48,354 nt of DNA, taken from assembly GCA_944390045.1 (NCBI GenBank), contig CALXOO010000013.1:1-48354 (forward strand). Reading direction: 5' to 3'. Each line of letters starts with the position of its first letter. The first letter of the stretch is position 1. Source of the stretch: an uncultured Spirochaetales bacterium (GTDB taxonomy: Bacteria > Spirochaetota > Spirochaetia > Sphaerochaetales > Sphaerochaetaceae). The translations under genes and the position numbers were made by a program. Under the pieces are notes generated by a model, which saw nothing but the letters and a program-made list of their open reading frames with translations, had not been told where the DNA came from and made no database searches. Positions 33,746-41,437 of this stretch are shown here, piece after piece.

Positions 33746-34517
33746 CCTCTTTCTGCTCTTATCCTGTTCCGATCCCAACATCTACACGGCGATGGGCTAT
33801 GATCCACTGTCCCGGCTGACCAGAACGGCCAAGACCGTAAGCGTGCCGGACGGCAGCAGTTTCAACGTGCTCTCACTGGCTCCCATGTATGATTACGACA
33901 TCACGATAGACTACACTGTCAGAGCCGACAGGGAGCTCCTTGTATCCCTTGATGAGGCACAGACCACTGCCCTGATCCAGGCGATAGACTATCTCAGCCG
34001 GACAGGGAGACTGGAAGCCGCGCTTGGAGAACAGCTTCCGGATGAACTGAAGAGGGCCTGCTATGACACAAAGGCCTTCATTTACCTGGCACTTGAGGAT
34101 CTGGACCAGCTGACCGGACGGATACTTGATGAGATCGAACAGGCAGGAATAAGCCTGAACACTTCGGCACTGGAAGACTTTCTGGACCAGCTTCTGGAAC
34201 TGATGGACCCGCAGCAGCACAGTACGACGGTAGAAGACTATCTTGCGATACAGCTTGCTGAGAATGTTGTCTCCGCCATCCTGCAGTGCCTCCAGATCAT
34301 CATTCTTGACATTCCGCAGAGCGCGGTACGCTACACCTGGTCCACGGTGAGCTCTGACGAGTTCCTATCGGTGGACGGCCTTGTGGACTCCATATCGGAA
34401 AATGCGGTCGAGCTGATCGGTGTGATAATACGCTCGGTGGCTGATCTTGATCAGGTCTCAAGCAACATTCCGACATTCTTCAGCCTCACGACCGTGATAA
34501 ACGAGGTGCTTGGATGA
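33717..34517 (+). CDS. Lipoprotein of unknown function
   Basis: A 266-residue protein with a lipoprotein signal: MKKTVLLLISLFLLLSC with Cys17 as the lipid site. The mature part starts with SDPNIYTAMGYDP, then acidic, helix-rich sequence with many Asp, Glu and Leu residues (DFLDQLLELMDPQ) and no known motif. The ATG at 33717 inside the esterase gene is chosen because it begins the signal peptide; an upstream ATG at 33699 adds six residues and cannot be excluded. It overlaps the following gene as ATGA. Treponeme-like genomes often keep such lipoproteins beside porin-like genes. No family recognised. Confidence 0.75.
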   Translation: MKKTVLLLISLFLLLSCSDPNIYTAMGYDPLSRLTRTAKTVSVPDGSSFNVLSLAPMYDYDITIDYTVRADRELLVSLDEAQTTALIQAIDYLSRTGRLEAALGEQLPDELKRACYDTKAFIYLALEDLDQLTGRILDEIEQAGISLNTSALEDFLDQLLELMDPQQHSTTVEDYLAIQLAENVVSAILQCLQIIILDIPQSAVRYTWSTVSSDEFLSVDGLVDSISENAVELIGVIIRSVADLDQVSSNIPTFFSLTTVINEVLG

Positions 34518-35530
34518 GAAAAACCGCGGCAGTACTTCTCAGCGCGATCCTGCTGGCACTCCCGCTCGCGGCCATGCCGGTAAGTCAGCTCGCACGTTCA
34601 GGTGCCGTCCTCACGAAACCTGATTCTGACTATGCGTTCTCTGCAAACCCCGCCTTTCTCAGTGAGGGAGAAGCCTTCTATCTCAGAGCGCCCCTTTCCC
34701 TGTCAATGGGCAACTTCACGGACATCATGACAAGCGGGATCCTTGACCTGCAGTCTCTGGACGAGGCCGCACTGGTGGAGAGCGCGATGGACATCCTCCG
34801 CTCTTTCAACGGGAACATGGACTTCCTGACGGCAAGAACCTCGCTGGAACTTTCAGTTTTCGGCTTCGGGCTCTCGGTCGGAGGGAGGGCGGAGCTTGAT
34901 ACACAGTCCGGTTCCGTCGACATAGGATTTGTCCCGTGCATTGCACTTGGACTGGACTGGGGTTACGGGCACCGCTGGCACATCGGGCAGCAGTGGTCAG
35001 TCGCGGCAGGATTCGCCAATCATCTCCTGCTTGAGGCCAGCACCAGTCCCATAGATGCCGAGTCCTTCGTCTCTCTGGCACTGGACCCCTCAGGCTGGGA
35101 CATCTCCGGCTACGACAACATCCATTCATCTGTCTGGGATGTCGGAGTACATGCACAAATGCCACTGGGCTTCTCCGCAGCGCTGGTGGGCCAGTGGGAC
35201 GGAGACCGGCTGGCACTTGACGGAGCCCTGGGATGGAAAGGCAGCTGGTCTGTCTTCTCGCTCGCGCTTGAGATCGGAATGAGGGACTTCAACCTGATAC
35301 GTGACTCCGTGGACCTGATGAAGAGCCTCAACGCCTCGGCGGACATTTCCATCACGCGCTTCATCAGCCTGTCCGCAGGCATAAGCCAGGGCTATCCGAG
35401 TCTGGGCCTTGATCTCAGGCTCCTGTGCTTCTCGGTATCTCTTGCCTGGTGGTATCAGGACTACGGTGTCGTCTACGCTCTTGCACCGCGGGACAATCTT
35501 GCAGTGGAAATAGCACTGCGCTTCGACTGA
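34514..35530 (+). CDS. Predicted outer-membrane beta-barrel protein
   Basis: A 338-residue protein with a Sec signal peptide (about 1-20, ending LPLAAMPVS). The mature part is built of alternating hydrophobic and polar strands rich in aromatic and Gly residues (for example FGFGLSVGGRAEL, LGLDWGYGHRW, ALVGQWDGDRLALDGALGW), as in outer-membrane barrels. The last strand is VEIALRFD, with Phe next to the end as expected for a barrel-assembly signal. The family is not recognised; PorV/UPF0164-like spirochaete barrels are the nearest impression. It is coupled to the lipoprotein gene, which suggests an envelope complex. Confidence 0.7.
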   Translation: MRKTAAVLLSAILLALPLAAMPVSQLARSGAVLTKPDSDYAFSANPAFLSEGEAFYLRAPLSLSMGNFTDIMTSGILDLQSLDEAALVESAMDILRSFNGNMDFLTARTSLELSVFGFGLSVGGRAELDTQSGSVDIGFVPCIALGLDWGYGHRWHIGQQWSVAAGFANHLLLEASTSPIDAESFVSLALDPSGWDISGYDNIHSSVWDVGVHAQMPLGFSAALVGQWDGDRLALDGALGWKGSWSVFSLALEIGMRDFNLIRDSVDLMKSLNASADISITRFISLSAGISQGYPSLGLDLRLLCFSVSLAWWYQDYGVVYALAPRDNLAVEIALRFD

Positions 35531-35543
35531 ACAAAGCAGCAGA

Positions 35544-35578
35544 AAAAAGCCGGTTCCCTCAATGAGAGCCGGCTTTTT
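35544..35578. terminator. Bidirectional terminator between convergent genes
   Basis: AAAAAGCCGG (35544-35553) and CCGGCTTTTT (35569-35578) form a perfect stem with an inner CTC/GAG pairing. T-runs exist on both strands, so it can end the barrel operon and the opposing lipoprotein gene. Confidence 0.9.
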
Positions 35579-35589
35579 CAGGTCCGCTA

Positions 35590-36936
35590 TCAGTTCGCCG
35601 GACCCAGATTTCTGATGTAGTCATCCACATCTGGATACGGCATTCCGTCTTTGTGCTCCACGATGAAATTCATCACATGCTCAAAGCCGATTTGTCTGAC
35701 GTGGTCAATATCTCCAAGACCAGATTCGGGGAAGTAGCATCGCATGTAGGTCCAGAACGGAGTGCCACTTGTCGTGAACTCACCAGAATACTCCCAGTAG
35801 ACCTTAATCAGTGCAATAGGATAATATAGTTTCGGTCTGTCTTCCCGGATTGTGAATGTCTTCCAGCAATACTCCCTCCGGTCCTGTTCATAAGCGGCAG
35901 CAGAGGAAAGCTGTGAACTGAGGGGAAGATTCTCAATGCCTGCGAAACTCATGTCAGGAGCATCAACATCAAGCCAGCCGTAGTCACTGTCGAAGAACTC
36001 CTCATAGCCGCTTATCTCATCAGGATCATCCGGAACGGGAACCGCTGCGATGTAGTCTGCGGCACTGGGATATGGAAGACTGTCCTGGTTGTCCCTCAGT
36101 TTCTGCAAGACGGTGGTCATATCCTTCCTGGCGTCTGAGAGTGTCACGCCAAAATAGGTCTCCATGTACTTCCACAACGGATCTCCTGAACCAGTGTACT
36201 TGTAGTCATCTCCTCTGTATTCGCAGTACACGTCAACCAGCTCCATCGGAAAGTAAAGCTTTCCGTCCGGATTGATGTAGAAAGCACGGCGGATTATGTC
36301 GCCATAACCGTCAAGCGTGACGAAGGGGCCGGTGCTCTGGCTGGCAACACTGAGCCTGTCAGAATCACTTTGAGGATCCGCGTCAACGAGAATCAGCCTG
36401 CCCTCACCGACAGTCTTGTCTTCGAGGCTGACGAATTCCTCTGCGGACTTCCATGACAGATCCACATCCCCGGCCACTGCCGCCGGGAGCTTCTGGCCCA
36501 GGTTTGACAGAAGAAGTCCGAGCGCTTCTTTGTAATTGTTCTCGATCTCAGTCTTAGACAGGCCGAAATAGTGGGCCATGTACCACCAGAAGGGGTTGCC
36601 GGAACCAGGATTGTGGCCGCCGCCGGCCGCATAGGCCTCACTGATTTCTCCAGGTATATGAAGAATGTAGTTGTACTGCATGCCGTCGCCGTTCTCACGG
36701 ATGTCCCCGTCAAGATACTCAATGTGGAACTCATCGCCGCCGTCAAAAAGCAGCAGGACACCGATGATCGCATCTCCTTCTTCAGCATAACTTCTTGACT
36801 GGAGCGAGACGCCTCTGATCGACCCGACATCGCTCCTGACGCTGTAGCCGCCGCCTGACTGCGGCGGGATGGCAGGATCACACGAAATGGCCAGAACGAA
36901 CACTAAGAGACCGATGATGATCAATAGTCTTCTCAT
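35590..36936 (-). CDS. Lipoprotein with three internal repeats
   Basis: A 448-residue protein with a lipoprotein signal (MRRLLIIIGLLVFVLAISC, Cys19). After a linker, three similar units occupy about 86-155, 225-297 and 368-445. Each has a strand-rich opening (KLYFPMELVDVYCEY and KLYYPIALIKVYWEY in units 2 and 3) and then SG-x-P-[FL]-W-x-Y-M-x-x-Y-F. A helical stretch follows, ending LPYPSAADYI or MPYPDVDDYI. Unit 1 is the most divergent. No known domain is recognised; it may bind a ligand on the cell surface. The ATG at 36936 starts the signal peptide. Confidence 0.78.
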   Translation of the reverse strand: MRRLLIIIGLLVFVLAISCDPAIPPQSGGGYSVRSDVGSIRGVSLQSRSYAEEGDAIIGVLLLFDGGDEFHIEYLDGDIRENGDGMQYNYILHIPGEISEAYAAGGGHNPGSGNPFWWYMAHYFGLSKTEIENNYKEALGLLLSNLGQKLPAAVAGDVDLSWKSAEEFVSLEDKTVGEGRLILVDADPQSDSDRLSVASQSTGPFVTLDGYGDIIRRAFYINPDGKLYFPMELVDVYCEYRGDDYKYTGSGDPLWKYMETYFGVTLSDARKDMTTVLQKLRDNQDSLPYPSAADYIAAVPVPDDPDEISGYEEFFDSDYGWLDVDAPDMSFAGIENLPLSSQLSSAAAYEQDRREYCWKTFTIREDRPKLYYPIALIKVYWEYSGEFTTSGTPFWTYMRCYFPESGLGDIDHVRQIGFEHVMNFIVEHKDGMPYPDVDDYIRNLGPAN

Positions 36937-36957
36937 TTCCCTAACCTCTGAGTGCAC

Positions 36958-36986
36958 AGTCTAGCACCTGAGAGAAAACCTGTGAA
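36958..36986 (-). promoter_or_regulatory. Promoter of the three-repeat lipoprotein
   Basis: On the minus strand, TTCACA (36986-36981) and TAGACT (36963-36958) are 17 bp apart, with a leader of about 15 nt before the ATG at 36936. Confidence 0.5.
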
Positions 36987-37161
36987 GCTTGAGCTGCTGA
37001 CAGACTATATATTCACGGAAAGTGGTGCAAACCAGCCCGCCAGGCCTGTCCTGACGACCGCTTGCCTTGCGGCGTTTATCATGGATTTTGCGGGAAGAGA
37101 AAAGCGGGGCTGCGGAAAAAGCCAGAACTGACTTTTTTGCACCCCAGAGATGGACAACAGA

Positions 37162-37524
37162 CTAACAGTCTTCTATTTTCCTCAGACTGTATCCGCAATC
37201 TGACACAACCCGTGCAATGAGATCCTGCGGGACATCATGCTCGAGATCAACCGTCACGCGTCCGCTTCTCCAGTCAGCGGAAGTGACAGCCAGGGCACTT
37301 ATCCCGTCCAGGGCCCTGTGCACCCTGTCCTCACAGTGAGCGCACTTCATGCCGTCAACGTACAGCGTCTTGTGTAGCACGGCGCCGGAAAGTTTCTTTT
37401 CCGGCACGGGAGAGGAAGGGGAAGAAGAACAGCAGCTACCCTTCCCGCTGAAATGCTTCACCGAGGCCTTCACCGCGAAGGCCATGAGGACCACGACCAC
37501 CGCGAGGATTATGGAGTCAACCAT
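37162..37524 (-). CDS. FeoB-associated Cys-rich membrane segment fused to an HMA domain
   Basis: A 120-residue protein with two parts. Residues 1-20 are a membrane helix followed by GKGSCCSSS, like the small FeoB-associated Cys-rich proteins (PF12669). Residues about 50-118 are a heavy-metal-associated domain with DGMKCAHCEDRV, the M-x-C-x-x-C metal loop. HMA domains normally carry copper or similar soft metals, so its linkage to a ferrous iron transporter is unusual. It is the last gene of the feo operon and overlaps the small membrane-protein gene by 8 nt. Confidence 0.8.
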   Translation of the reverse strand: MVDSIILAVVVVLMAFAVKASVKHFSGKGSCCSSSPSSPVPEKKLSGAVLHKTLYVDGMKCAHCEDRVHRALDGISALAVTSADWRSGRVTVDLEHDVPQDLIARVVSDCGYSLRKIEDC

Positions 37525-37642
37525 TCCTTCTCCTCCTGTATTCCCTGATCTTCTGCACCACCGTGTAGATCGTGGCCCCGATGACGTAGGCCACGATGAT
37601 TATGGCGAAGAAGATGAACATCGACGATGTACTGTCTCCCAT
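37517..37642 (-). CDS. 41-residue membrane protein of the feo operon
   Basis: A short ORF with ATG at 37642, 12 nt after feoB, and an 8-nt overlap with the HMA gene. MGDSTSSM precedes one hydrophobic helix (FIFFAIIIVAYVIGATIYTV), followed by a basic tail of Lys and Arg. There is no Cys, unlike typical FeoB-associated proteins, since that Cys motif lies in the next gene. It may be an accessory subunit of FeoB. Its last codons contain the Shine-Dalgarno AGGAGGAGAAGG of the HMA gene. Confidence 0.75.
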   Translation of the reverse strand: MGDSTSSMFIFFAIIIVAYVIGATIYTVVQKIREYRRRRNG

Positions 37643-37654
37643 CACTCACCACCA

Positions 37655-39844
37655 TCAGGCGCTTGCCGCCTCCACACTCCTCCTGCTGTAGCTCTTGATG
37701 TCCTTATAGGGATCCGGGCGGAAAAGCAGGAAGACAATTGCAGCCAGGAAGACGAAGGCGACGACCGTGGCAGCAGAGAAGATGCCGTAGATGGCAAGCC
37801 TTCCGATCTGGAAGACGATCATCGTCACGATGTAGGCGAAGACATTCTGGAAGGCGATGGCGAACCAGAACCACTTCCTGCTCTGCAGCTGCTGGGCCAT
37901 TGTGGCGATTGCCGCCAGACAGGGAGAGTCAAGCAGATTGAACATCAGGAAGCAGAATGCGGCAAGTGCGCTTGGAACTCCGTTTACAGTGAACCACTGT
38001 GCGACGGCCGGTGCCACAACGCCCGCATCCTCCACATCTCCGGCAACAGAGGCAAGGACACCCATTGTGCTGACGATTGCCTCCTTGGCCGTGAAGCCGG
38101 AAAGCGATGCCGCGACAGGCTGCCACTGGCCGAATCCGAGCGGCGCGAAGACAGGTGCGATCGCACCTCCGATGGAGGCGAGCAGTGACTGATCGCTGTC
38201 GACCATTCCGAAACCGTCGGGTCCGAAGCCGAAACCGCCGAGGAACCACATCACCACACAGGCCAGGAAGAGGATGGTTCCCGCCTTGATGATGAAGCCC
38301 TTCAGACGCTCCCATACGTGAAGCAGGACTGTCCTGGCAGAAGGAACATGGTATTCGGGGAGCTCCATGACGAATGGTGCGGGCTTTCCGGAGAAAGGCT
38401 TTGTCTTCTTGAGTATGATGGCGCTGACCAGAACCATCGCAATGCCGACAAAATACATCACCGGAGCAACCCAGGCGGTCTCGGCATAGCCTGCGACGGC
38501 ACCGGAGATGACGCCGGCCATCAGCGAGATCACGGGAAGTTTCGCTCCACAGGGAATGAAAGTCGCAGTCATGATGGTCAGTCTTCTGTCATTGTCCTGT
38601 TCGATCGTGCGGCTTGCCATAATGCCGGGAATACCGCAGCCGGACGAGATCAGCAGAGGTATGAAACTCTTGCCGGAAAGGCCGAAGTGCCTGAAGACCC
38701 TGTCCATGACGAAGGCGATCCTGACCATGTAGCCGCAGTCCTCGAGCAGGGAGAGGAAGAGGAAGAGAATGGCCATCTGGGGAACAAAGCCCAGGACTGC
38801 CACAAGACCTCCGACAATTCCGTCCACAACCAGACTGGTGACCATCTCTCCCGCACCGACAGCGGAAAGCAGGGACGTGAAGATTCCGGCGACCCAGCCT
38901 CCGAAGGTATCATTTGTCCAGTCGGTCACCCAGGTTCCAACTGTCGTGACGGACACGTAGTAGACAACGAACATGACCGCGATGAATATGGGGATGCCGA
39001 GGATCCTGTTTGTGACTATCCTGTCGATCCGGTCAGAGACAGTGAGCCTTGCCCCGGACTTCCTGACAGTGGTTCCCACCACCTTCTGGATATAGGCATA
39101 GCGGGCATCTGTGATGACTGACTCCATGTCATCATCCTTCTTTGCCTCGATCAGGCTCCTGATTTCATTGACTTTCGCCAGATCCTGTCCCGAGAGATTC
39201 AGCGAAGGAACAACCTTCGAGTCATTCTCAAGGACCTTGACGGCATACCAGCGCCTCTTGCTGACGGGAACTTTCTCCAGGAGCTCGGAGACTCTGGAAA
39301 CCGCCTCCTCGACATCGCTCTGAAAGATCTCCTTCGGCAGATCGTGTTCCTTTCTGCCGGCCACCTTGACAGCTTCTGCGATCAGTTCGTCAAGTCCGGT
39401 TTTCTTCAGTGCGCTCGTCTTCACAATCGGGCAGCCGAGCAGCATGGAGAGCCTGGAGATATCGATCTTCAGGCCGCGCTTGTCGAGCAGGTCCGACATA
39501 TTGAGGGCGATCACAACAGGCACACCGGTCTCGATCAGCTGTGTCGTGAGATAGAGATTCCTCTCTATATTCGTCGCGTCGACCAAATCGATGATCACAT
39601 CAGGATTCTCGTTGAGAATGTAATCCCTGGAAACGACCTCCTCCAGAGTGTATGGGCTAAGTGAGTAGATGCCGGGAAGATCCGTCACGATGATGTCATC
39701 TCCGTGACGCCTGTCCCTGACACGGCCCTCTTTCTTCTCGACTGTGACTCCGGGCCAGTTGCCGACATACTGGTTGGCACCTGTCAGCGCATTGAAAAGA
39801 GTCGTCTTTCCACAGTTGGGGTTTCCTGCAAGCGCAAACTTCAT
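37655..39844 (-). CDS. feoB: Ferrous iron transport protein B
   Basis: A 729-residue membrane protein that imports Fe(II). The N-terminal G domain has GNPNCGKTTLFNALTG (G1), TVEKKEG (G2 region), DLPGIYSL (G3) and NMSD (G4). The FeoB helical bundle follows, and from about residue 280 there are two Gate repeats (SSGCGIPGIMASR and the later TAKEAIVSTMG) with eight or more helices. Complete and of normal length. The ATG overlaps the feoA stop as ATGA (39841-39844). Confidence 0.96.
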   Translation of the reverse strand: MKFALAGNPNCGKTTLFNALTGANQYVGNWPGVTVEKKEGRVRDRRHGDDIIVTDLPGIYSLSPYTLEEVVSRDYILNENPDVIIDLVDATNIERNLYLTTQLIETGVPVVIALNMSDLLDKRGLKIDISRLSMLLGCPIVKTSALKKTGLDELIAEAVKVAGRKEHDLPKEIFQSDVEEAVSRVSELLEKVPVSKRRWYAVKVLENDSKVVPSLNLSGQDLAKVNEIRSLIEAKKDDDMESVITDARYAYIQKVVGTTVRKSGARLTVSDRIDRIVTNRILGIPIFIAVMFVVYYVSVTTVGTWVTDWTNDTFGGWVAGIFTSLLSAVGAGEMVTSLVVDGIVGGLVAVLGFVPQMAILFLFLSLLEDCGYMVRIAFVMDRVFRHFGLSGKSFIPLLISSGCGIPGIMASRTIEQDNDRRLTIMTATFIPCGAKLPVISLMAGVISGAVAGYAETAWVAPVMYFVGIAMVLVSAIILKKTKPFSGKPAPFVMELPEYHVPSARTVLLHVWERLKGFIIKAGTILFLACVVMWFLGGFGFGPDGFGMVDSDQSLLASIGGAIAPVFAPLGFGQWQPVAASLSGFTAKEAIVSTMGVLASVAGDVEDAGVVAPAVAQWFTVNGVPSALAAFCFLMFNLLDSPCLAAIATMAQQLQSRKWFWFAIAFQNVFAYIVTMIVFQIGRLAIYGIFSAATVVAFVFLAAIVFLLFRPDPYKDIKSYSRRSVEAASA

Positions 39845-40071
39845 CCCTTGACCTCCTCAACCTGAACGCAGGAGGCATCCTGCTTCCTGACAGACAGTTC
39901 ATAGCCTCTTACCGTGATCTCAACGGGATCCCCAAGCGGGGCGACCTTCCTTATGAAGAGCACAGTACCCTTCGTGAGCCCCATGTCCATGATCCTCCGC
40001 TTGTAGGCACCATCGCCCTCAACGCCAAGAACCCGGACAGAGCTTCCAACCCGAGCTTCTCCTAGTGTCAT
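39841..40071 (-). CDS. feoA: FeoA-family SH3-like protein (copy 1)
   Basis: A 76-residue cytoplasmic protein with the FeoA SH3-like fold. TLGEARVGSSVRV, RIMDMGLTKGTVLFI and GDPVEITVRGYELSVR are the typical strands, including the R-x-x-x-x-G-[LF] element. It modulates FeoB. The ATG at 40071 is chosen because GGAGG lies 5 nt upstream; a TTG at 40083 would start inside the Shine-Dalgarno. It is coupled to feoB by ATGA. Confidence 0.9.
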   Translation of the reverse strand: MTLGEARVGSSVRVLGVEGDGAYKRRIMDMGLTKGTVLFIRKVAPLGDPVEITVRGYELSVRKQDASCVQVEEVKG

Positions 40072-40085
40072 ATATTCCTCCAAAA

Positions 40086-40304
40086 CTAGTAGTCGACCAT
40101 TATGTGTCTTGCCATGTCGGCATTCAGGGCAATACGTGAATCCTTGATGTTCACGATCACATTGCCACCGAGCCTGTTGACAAGCTCAAGCGGAGCCTGA
40201 GCCACGAACCCCAGATTCATCAGATATCTTCTGGTATCCTCGCTGCCGCCAAGACGGGCCACCGTGGCCCTGTCTCCCACCTGCATCAACGTCAAAGGCA
40301 TCAT
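40086..40304 (-). CDS. feoA: FeoA-family SH3-like protein (copy 2)
   Basis: A 72-residue second FeoA domain. The segments MQVGDRATVARL, RYLMNLGFVAQAPLELV and GNVIVNIKDSRIALNADMA fit the family. Tandem FeoA genes ahead of feoB are common in anaerobes. The ATG at 40304 is chosen with AGGAGG 7 nt upstream; ATG at 40301 and TTG at 40307 are adjacent alternatives. It is first in the operon, which its promoter at 40357-40385 should control. Confidence 0.88.
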   Translation of the reverse strand: MMPLTLMQVGDRATVARLGGSEDTRRYLMNLGFVAQAPLELVNRLGGNVIVNIKDSRIALNADMARHIMVDY

Positions 40305-40324
40305 CAACCATCCTCCTGGAAATG

Positions 40325-40338
40325 TTAGCTTTTGCTAA
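40325..40338. promoter_or_regulatory. TTAG-N6-CTAA site 1 (feo leader)
   Basis: TTAG-CTTTTG-CTAA, a palindromic site 21 bp upstream of the first feoA start, within the transcribed leader. It resembles half-sites of DtxR/IdeR-family metal regulators, whose consensus also begins TTAG and ends CTAA. Confidence 0.5.
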
Positions 40339-40354
40339 TTTCCAGATACGTGAG

Positions 40355-40372
40355 TTAGTCTATGCAAACTAA
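40355..40372. promoter_or_regulatory. TTAG-N10-CTAA site 2, over the feo -10 element
   Basis: On the minus strand TTAGTTTGCATAGACTAA, an 18-bp palindrome-like site containing the whole -10 box of the feo promoter. Binding here would block transcription, as expected for an iron-dependent repressor. Confidence 0.6.
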
Positions 40373-40385
40373 ATCAGGATGTCAA
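40357..40385 (-). promoter_or_regulatory. Promoter of the feo operon
   Basis: On the minus strand, a perfect TTGACA (40385-40380) and TAGACT (40362-40357) are 17 bp apart. The start would be about 45 nt before the feoA ATG. Confidence 0.7.
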
Positions 40386-40492
40386 CAAGCGCAGCAATAT
40401 TTTTTCTGTTTTATTTTACTATTGCTTTCACCGCAACATCATACATCAGGAACATTCTCTCAGCATCCGGCATGATCATCAGATAATAATAA

Positions 40493-40506
40493 TTAGATAG
40501 TGCTAA
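40493..40506. promoter_or_regulatory. TTAG-N6-CTAA site 3, upstream of the EamA gene
   Basis: TTAG-ATAGTG-CTAA has the same arms and spacing as site 1. It lies 13 bp before the -35 of the divergent EamA gene, and might link that gene to the same regulator or support looping with sites 1 and 2. Confidence 0.45.
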
Positions 40507-40519
40507 TCAGCACCACCTG

Positions 40520-40547
40520 TTGAATAATGTCTGCCCTTGTGTACAAT
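40520..40547 (+). promoter_or_regulatory. Promoter giving a leaderless transcript (EamA gene)
   Basis: TTGAAT (40520-40525) and TACAAT (40542-40547, five of six consensus) are 16 bp apart. The ATG at 40556 follows the -10 by 8 nt and has no Shine-Dalgarno. Confidence 0.6.
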
Positions 40548-40555
40548 CACAGGCC

Positions 40556-41437
40556 ATGAAAGAACGTTCCGCCGCAGCGCTTCTGCTGCTAACAAGCCTC
40601 ATCTGGGGCTTTTCCTTTGTCGCCCAGAGCGTCTCATCCGAACTTGTGGGCCCCTTCACATTCAACTCGATCCGCTTCCTCATAGGAGCCGCAGTGCTTG
40701 TACCCTTCTGCACCAGAACACTCAGAAAGGAGTCACGGCGCCCGGGCTGGCTGAAGAAAACGGTTCTCGGAGGCATGGCCTGCGGCCTGATGCTCGCACT
40801 GGCAAGCGTGGCACAGCAGGCCGGCATCGCAACGTCTGGCGCCGGCAAAGGCGGGTTCATAACAAGCATATACGTGGTCATAGTCCCCTTCCTCAGTCTC
40901 ATCACCGGTTCAAAGGTAGAGGGAAAGACCTGGATTGCAGCCATTGCCGCGCTTGCCGGAATGTATCTTCTGTGCATGGGCGGGGAAAGCGGGATCTCCT
41001 CCGGTGACCTGCTGCTTATCGTCTGTGCCGTCTTCTTCAGCTTACACATCATGGTCATAGACCACTTCAGCAAGGACACAGACGGCATTGTGCTGTCAAT
41101 GTTCCAGTTCCTGACTGCCGGAATCATCACGCTGCCGGGAATGCTGATCGAGGGGCCGTCTGTCAGCGTGCTCCTCTCCGCATGGCTTCCGATCGTCTAT
41201 GCGGGAGCACTGTCCTGCGGTGTCGCCTACACGCTCCAGGTCGTCGGGCAGAAGTATGTCAGGCCCTCGCACGCCGTGCTCATCCTCTCACTTGAGAGCG
41301 TATGGGCCGCCATCGGCGGAGCACTCATGCTGGGAGAGCGGATGAGCGCCAGAGAACTGACAGGCTGCGTGCTTGTCTTTCTGGCCGTGATCGCCGCACA
41401 GATCGAGCTGCCCGGAAAGAGGACCAGCCAGCAGTGA
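40556..41437 (+). CDS. EamA/DMT-family membrane transporter
   Basis: A 293-residue inner-membrane protein with ten hydrophobic helices in two EamA repeats. LLLTSLIWGFSFVAQSVSSE and the FNSIRFLIGA helix are the first-repeat signature; the second repeat has ALSCGVAYTLQVVGQKYVRP and LESVWAAIGGALMLGE. These drug/metabolite transporters export amino acids or other metabolites, and substrate cannot be read from sequence. The ATG at 40556 is chosen since the frame upstream is the promoter. Confidence 0.9.
   Translation: MKERSAAALLLLTSLIWGFSFVAQSVSSELVGPFTFNSIRFLIGAAVLVPFCTRTLRKESRRPGWLKKTVLGGMACGLMLALASVAQQAGIATSGAGKGGFITSIYVVIVPFLSLITGSKVEGKTWIAAIAALAGMYLLCMGGESGISSGDLLLIVCAVFFSLHIMVIDHFSKDTDGIVLSMFQFLTAGIITLPGMLIEGPSVSVLLSAWLPIVYAGALSCGVAYTLQVVGQKYVRPSHAVLILSLESVWAAIGGALMLGERMSARELTGCVLVFLAVIAAQIELPGKRTSQQ

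Noticed and set aside
37116..37138. Possible terminator after the HMA gene (A-run and T-run around CAG/CTG)
   Set aside because: The stem would need a 2-nt loop and a C-A mismatch; too weak to list as a feature.
37655..39121. Long plus-strand frames antisense to feoB (for example 38318-39121)
   Set aside because: They are rich in His, Asp and Gly with no hydrophobic core and mirror the feoB reading frame; these are shadows of a certain gene.
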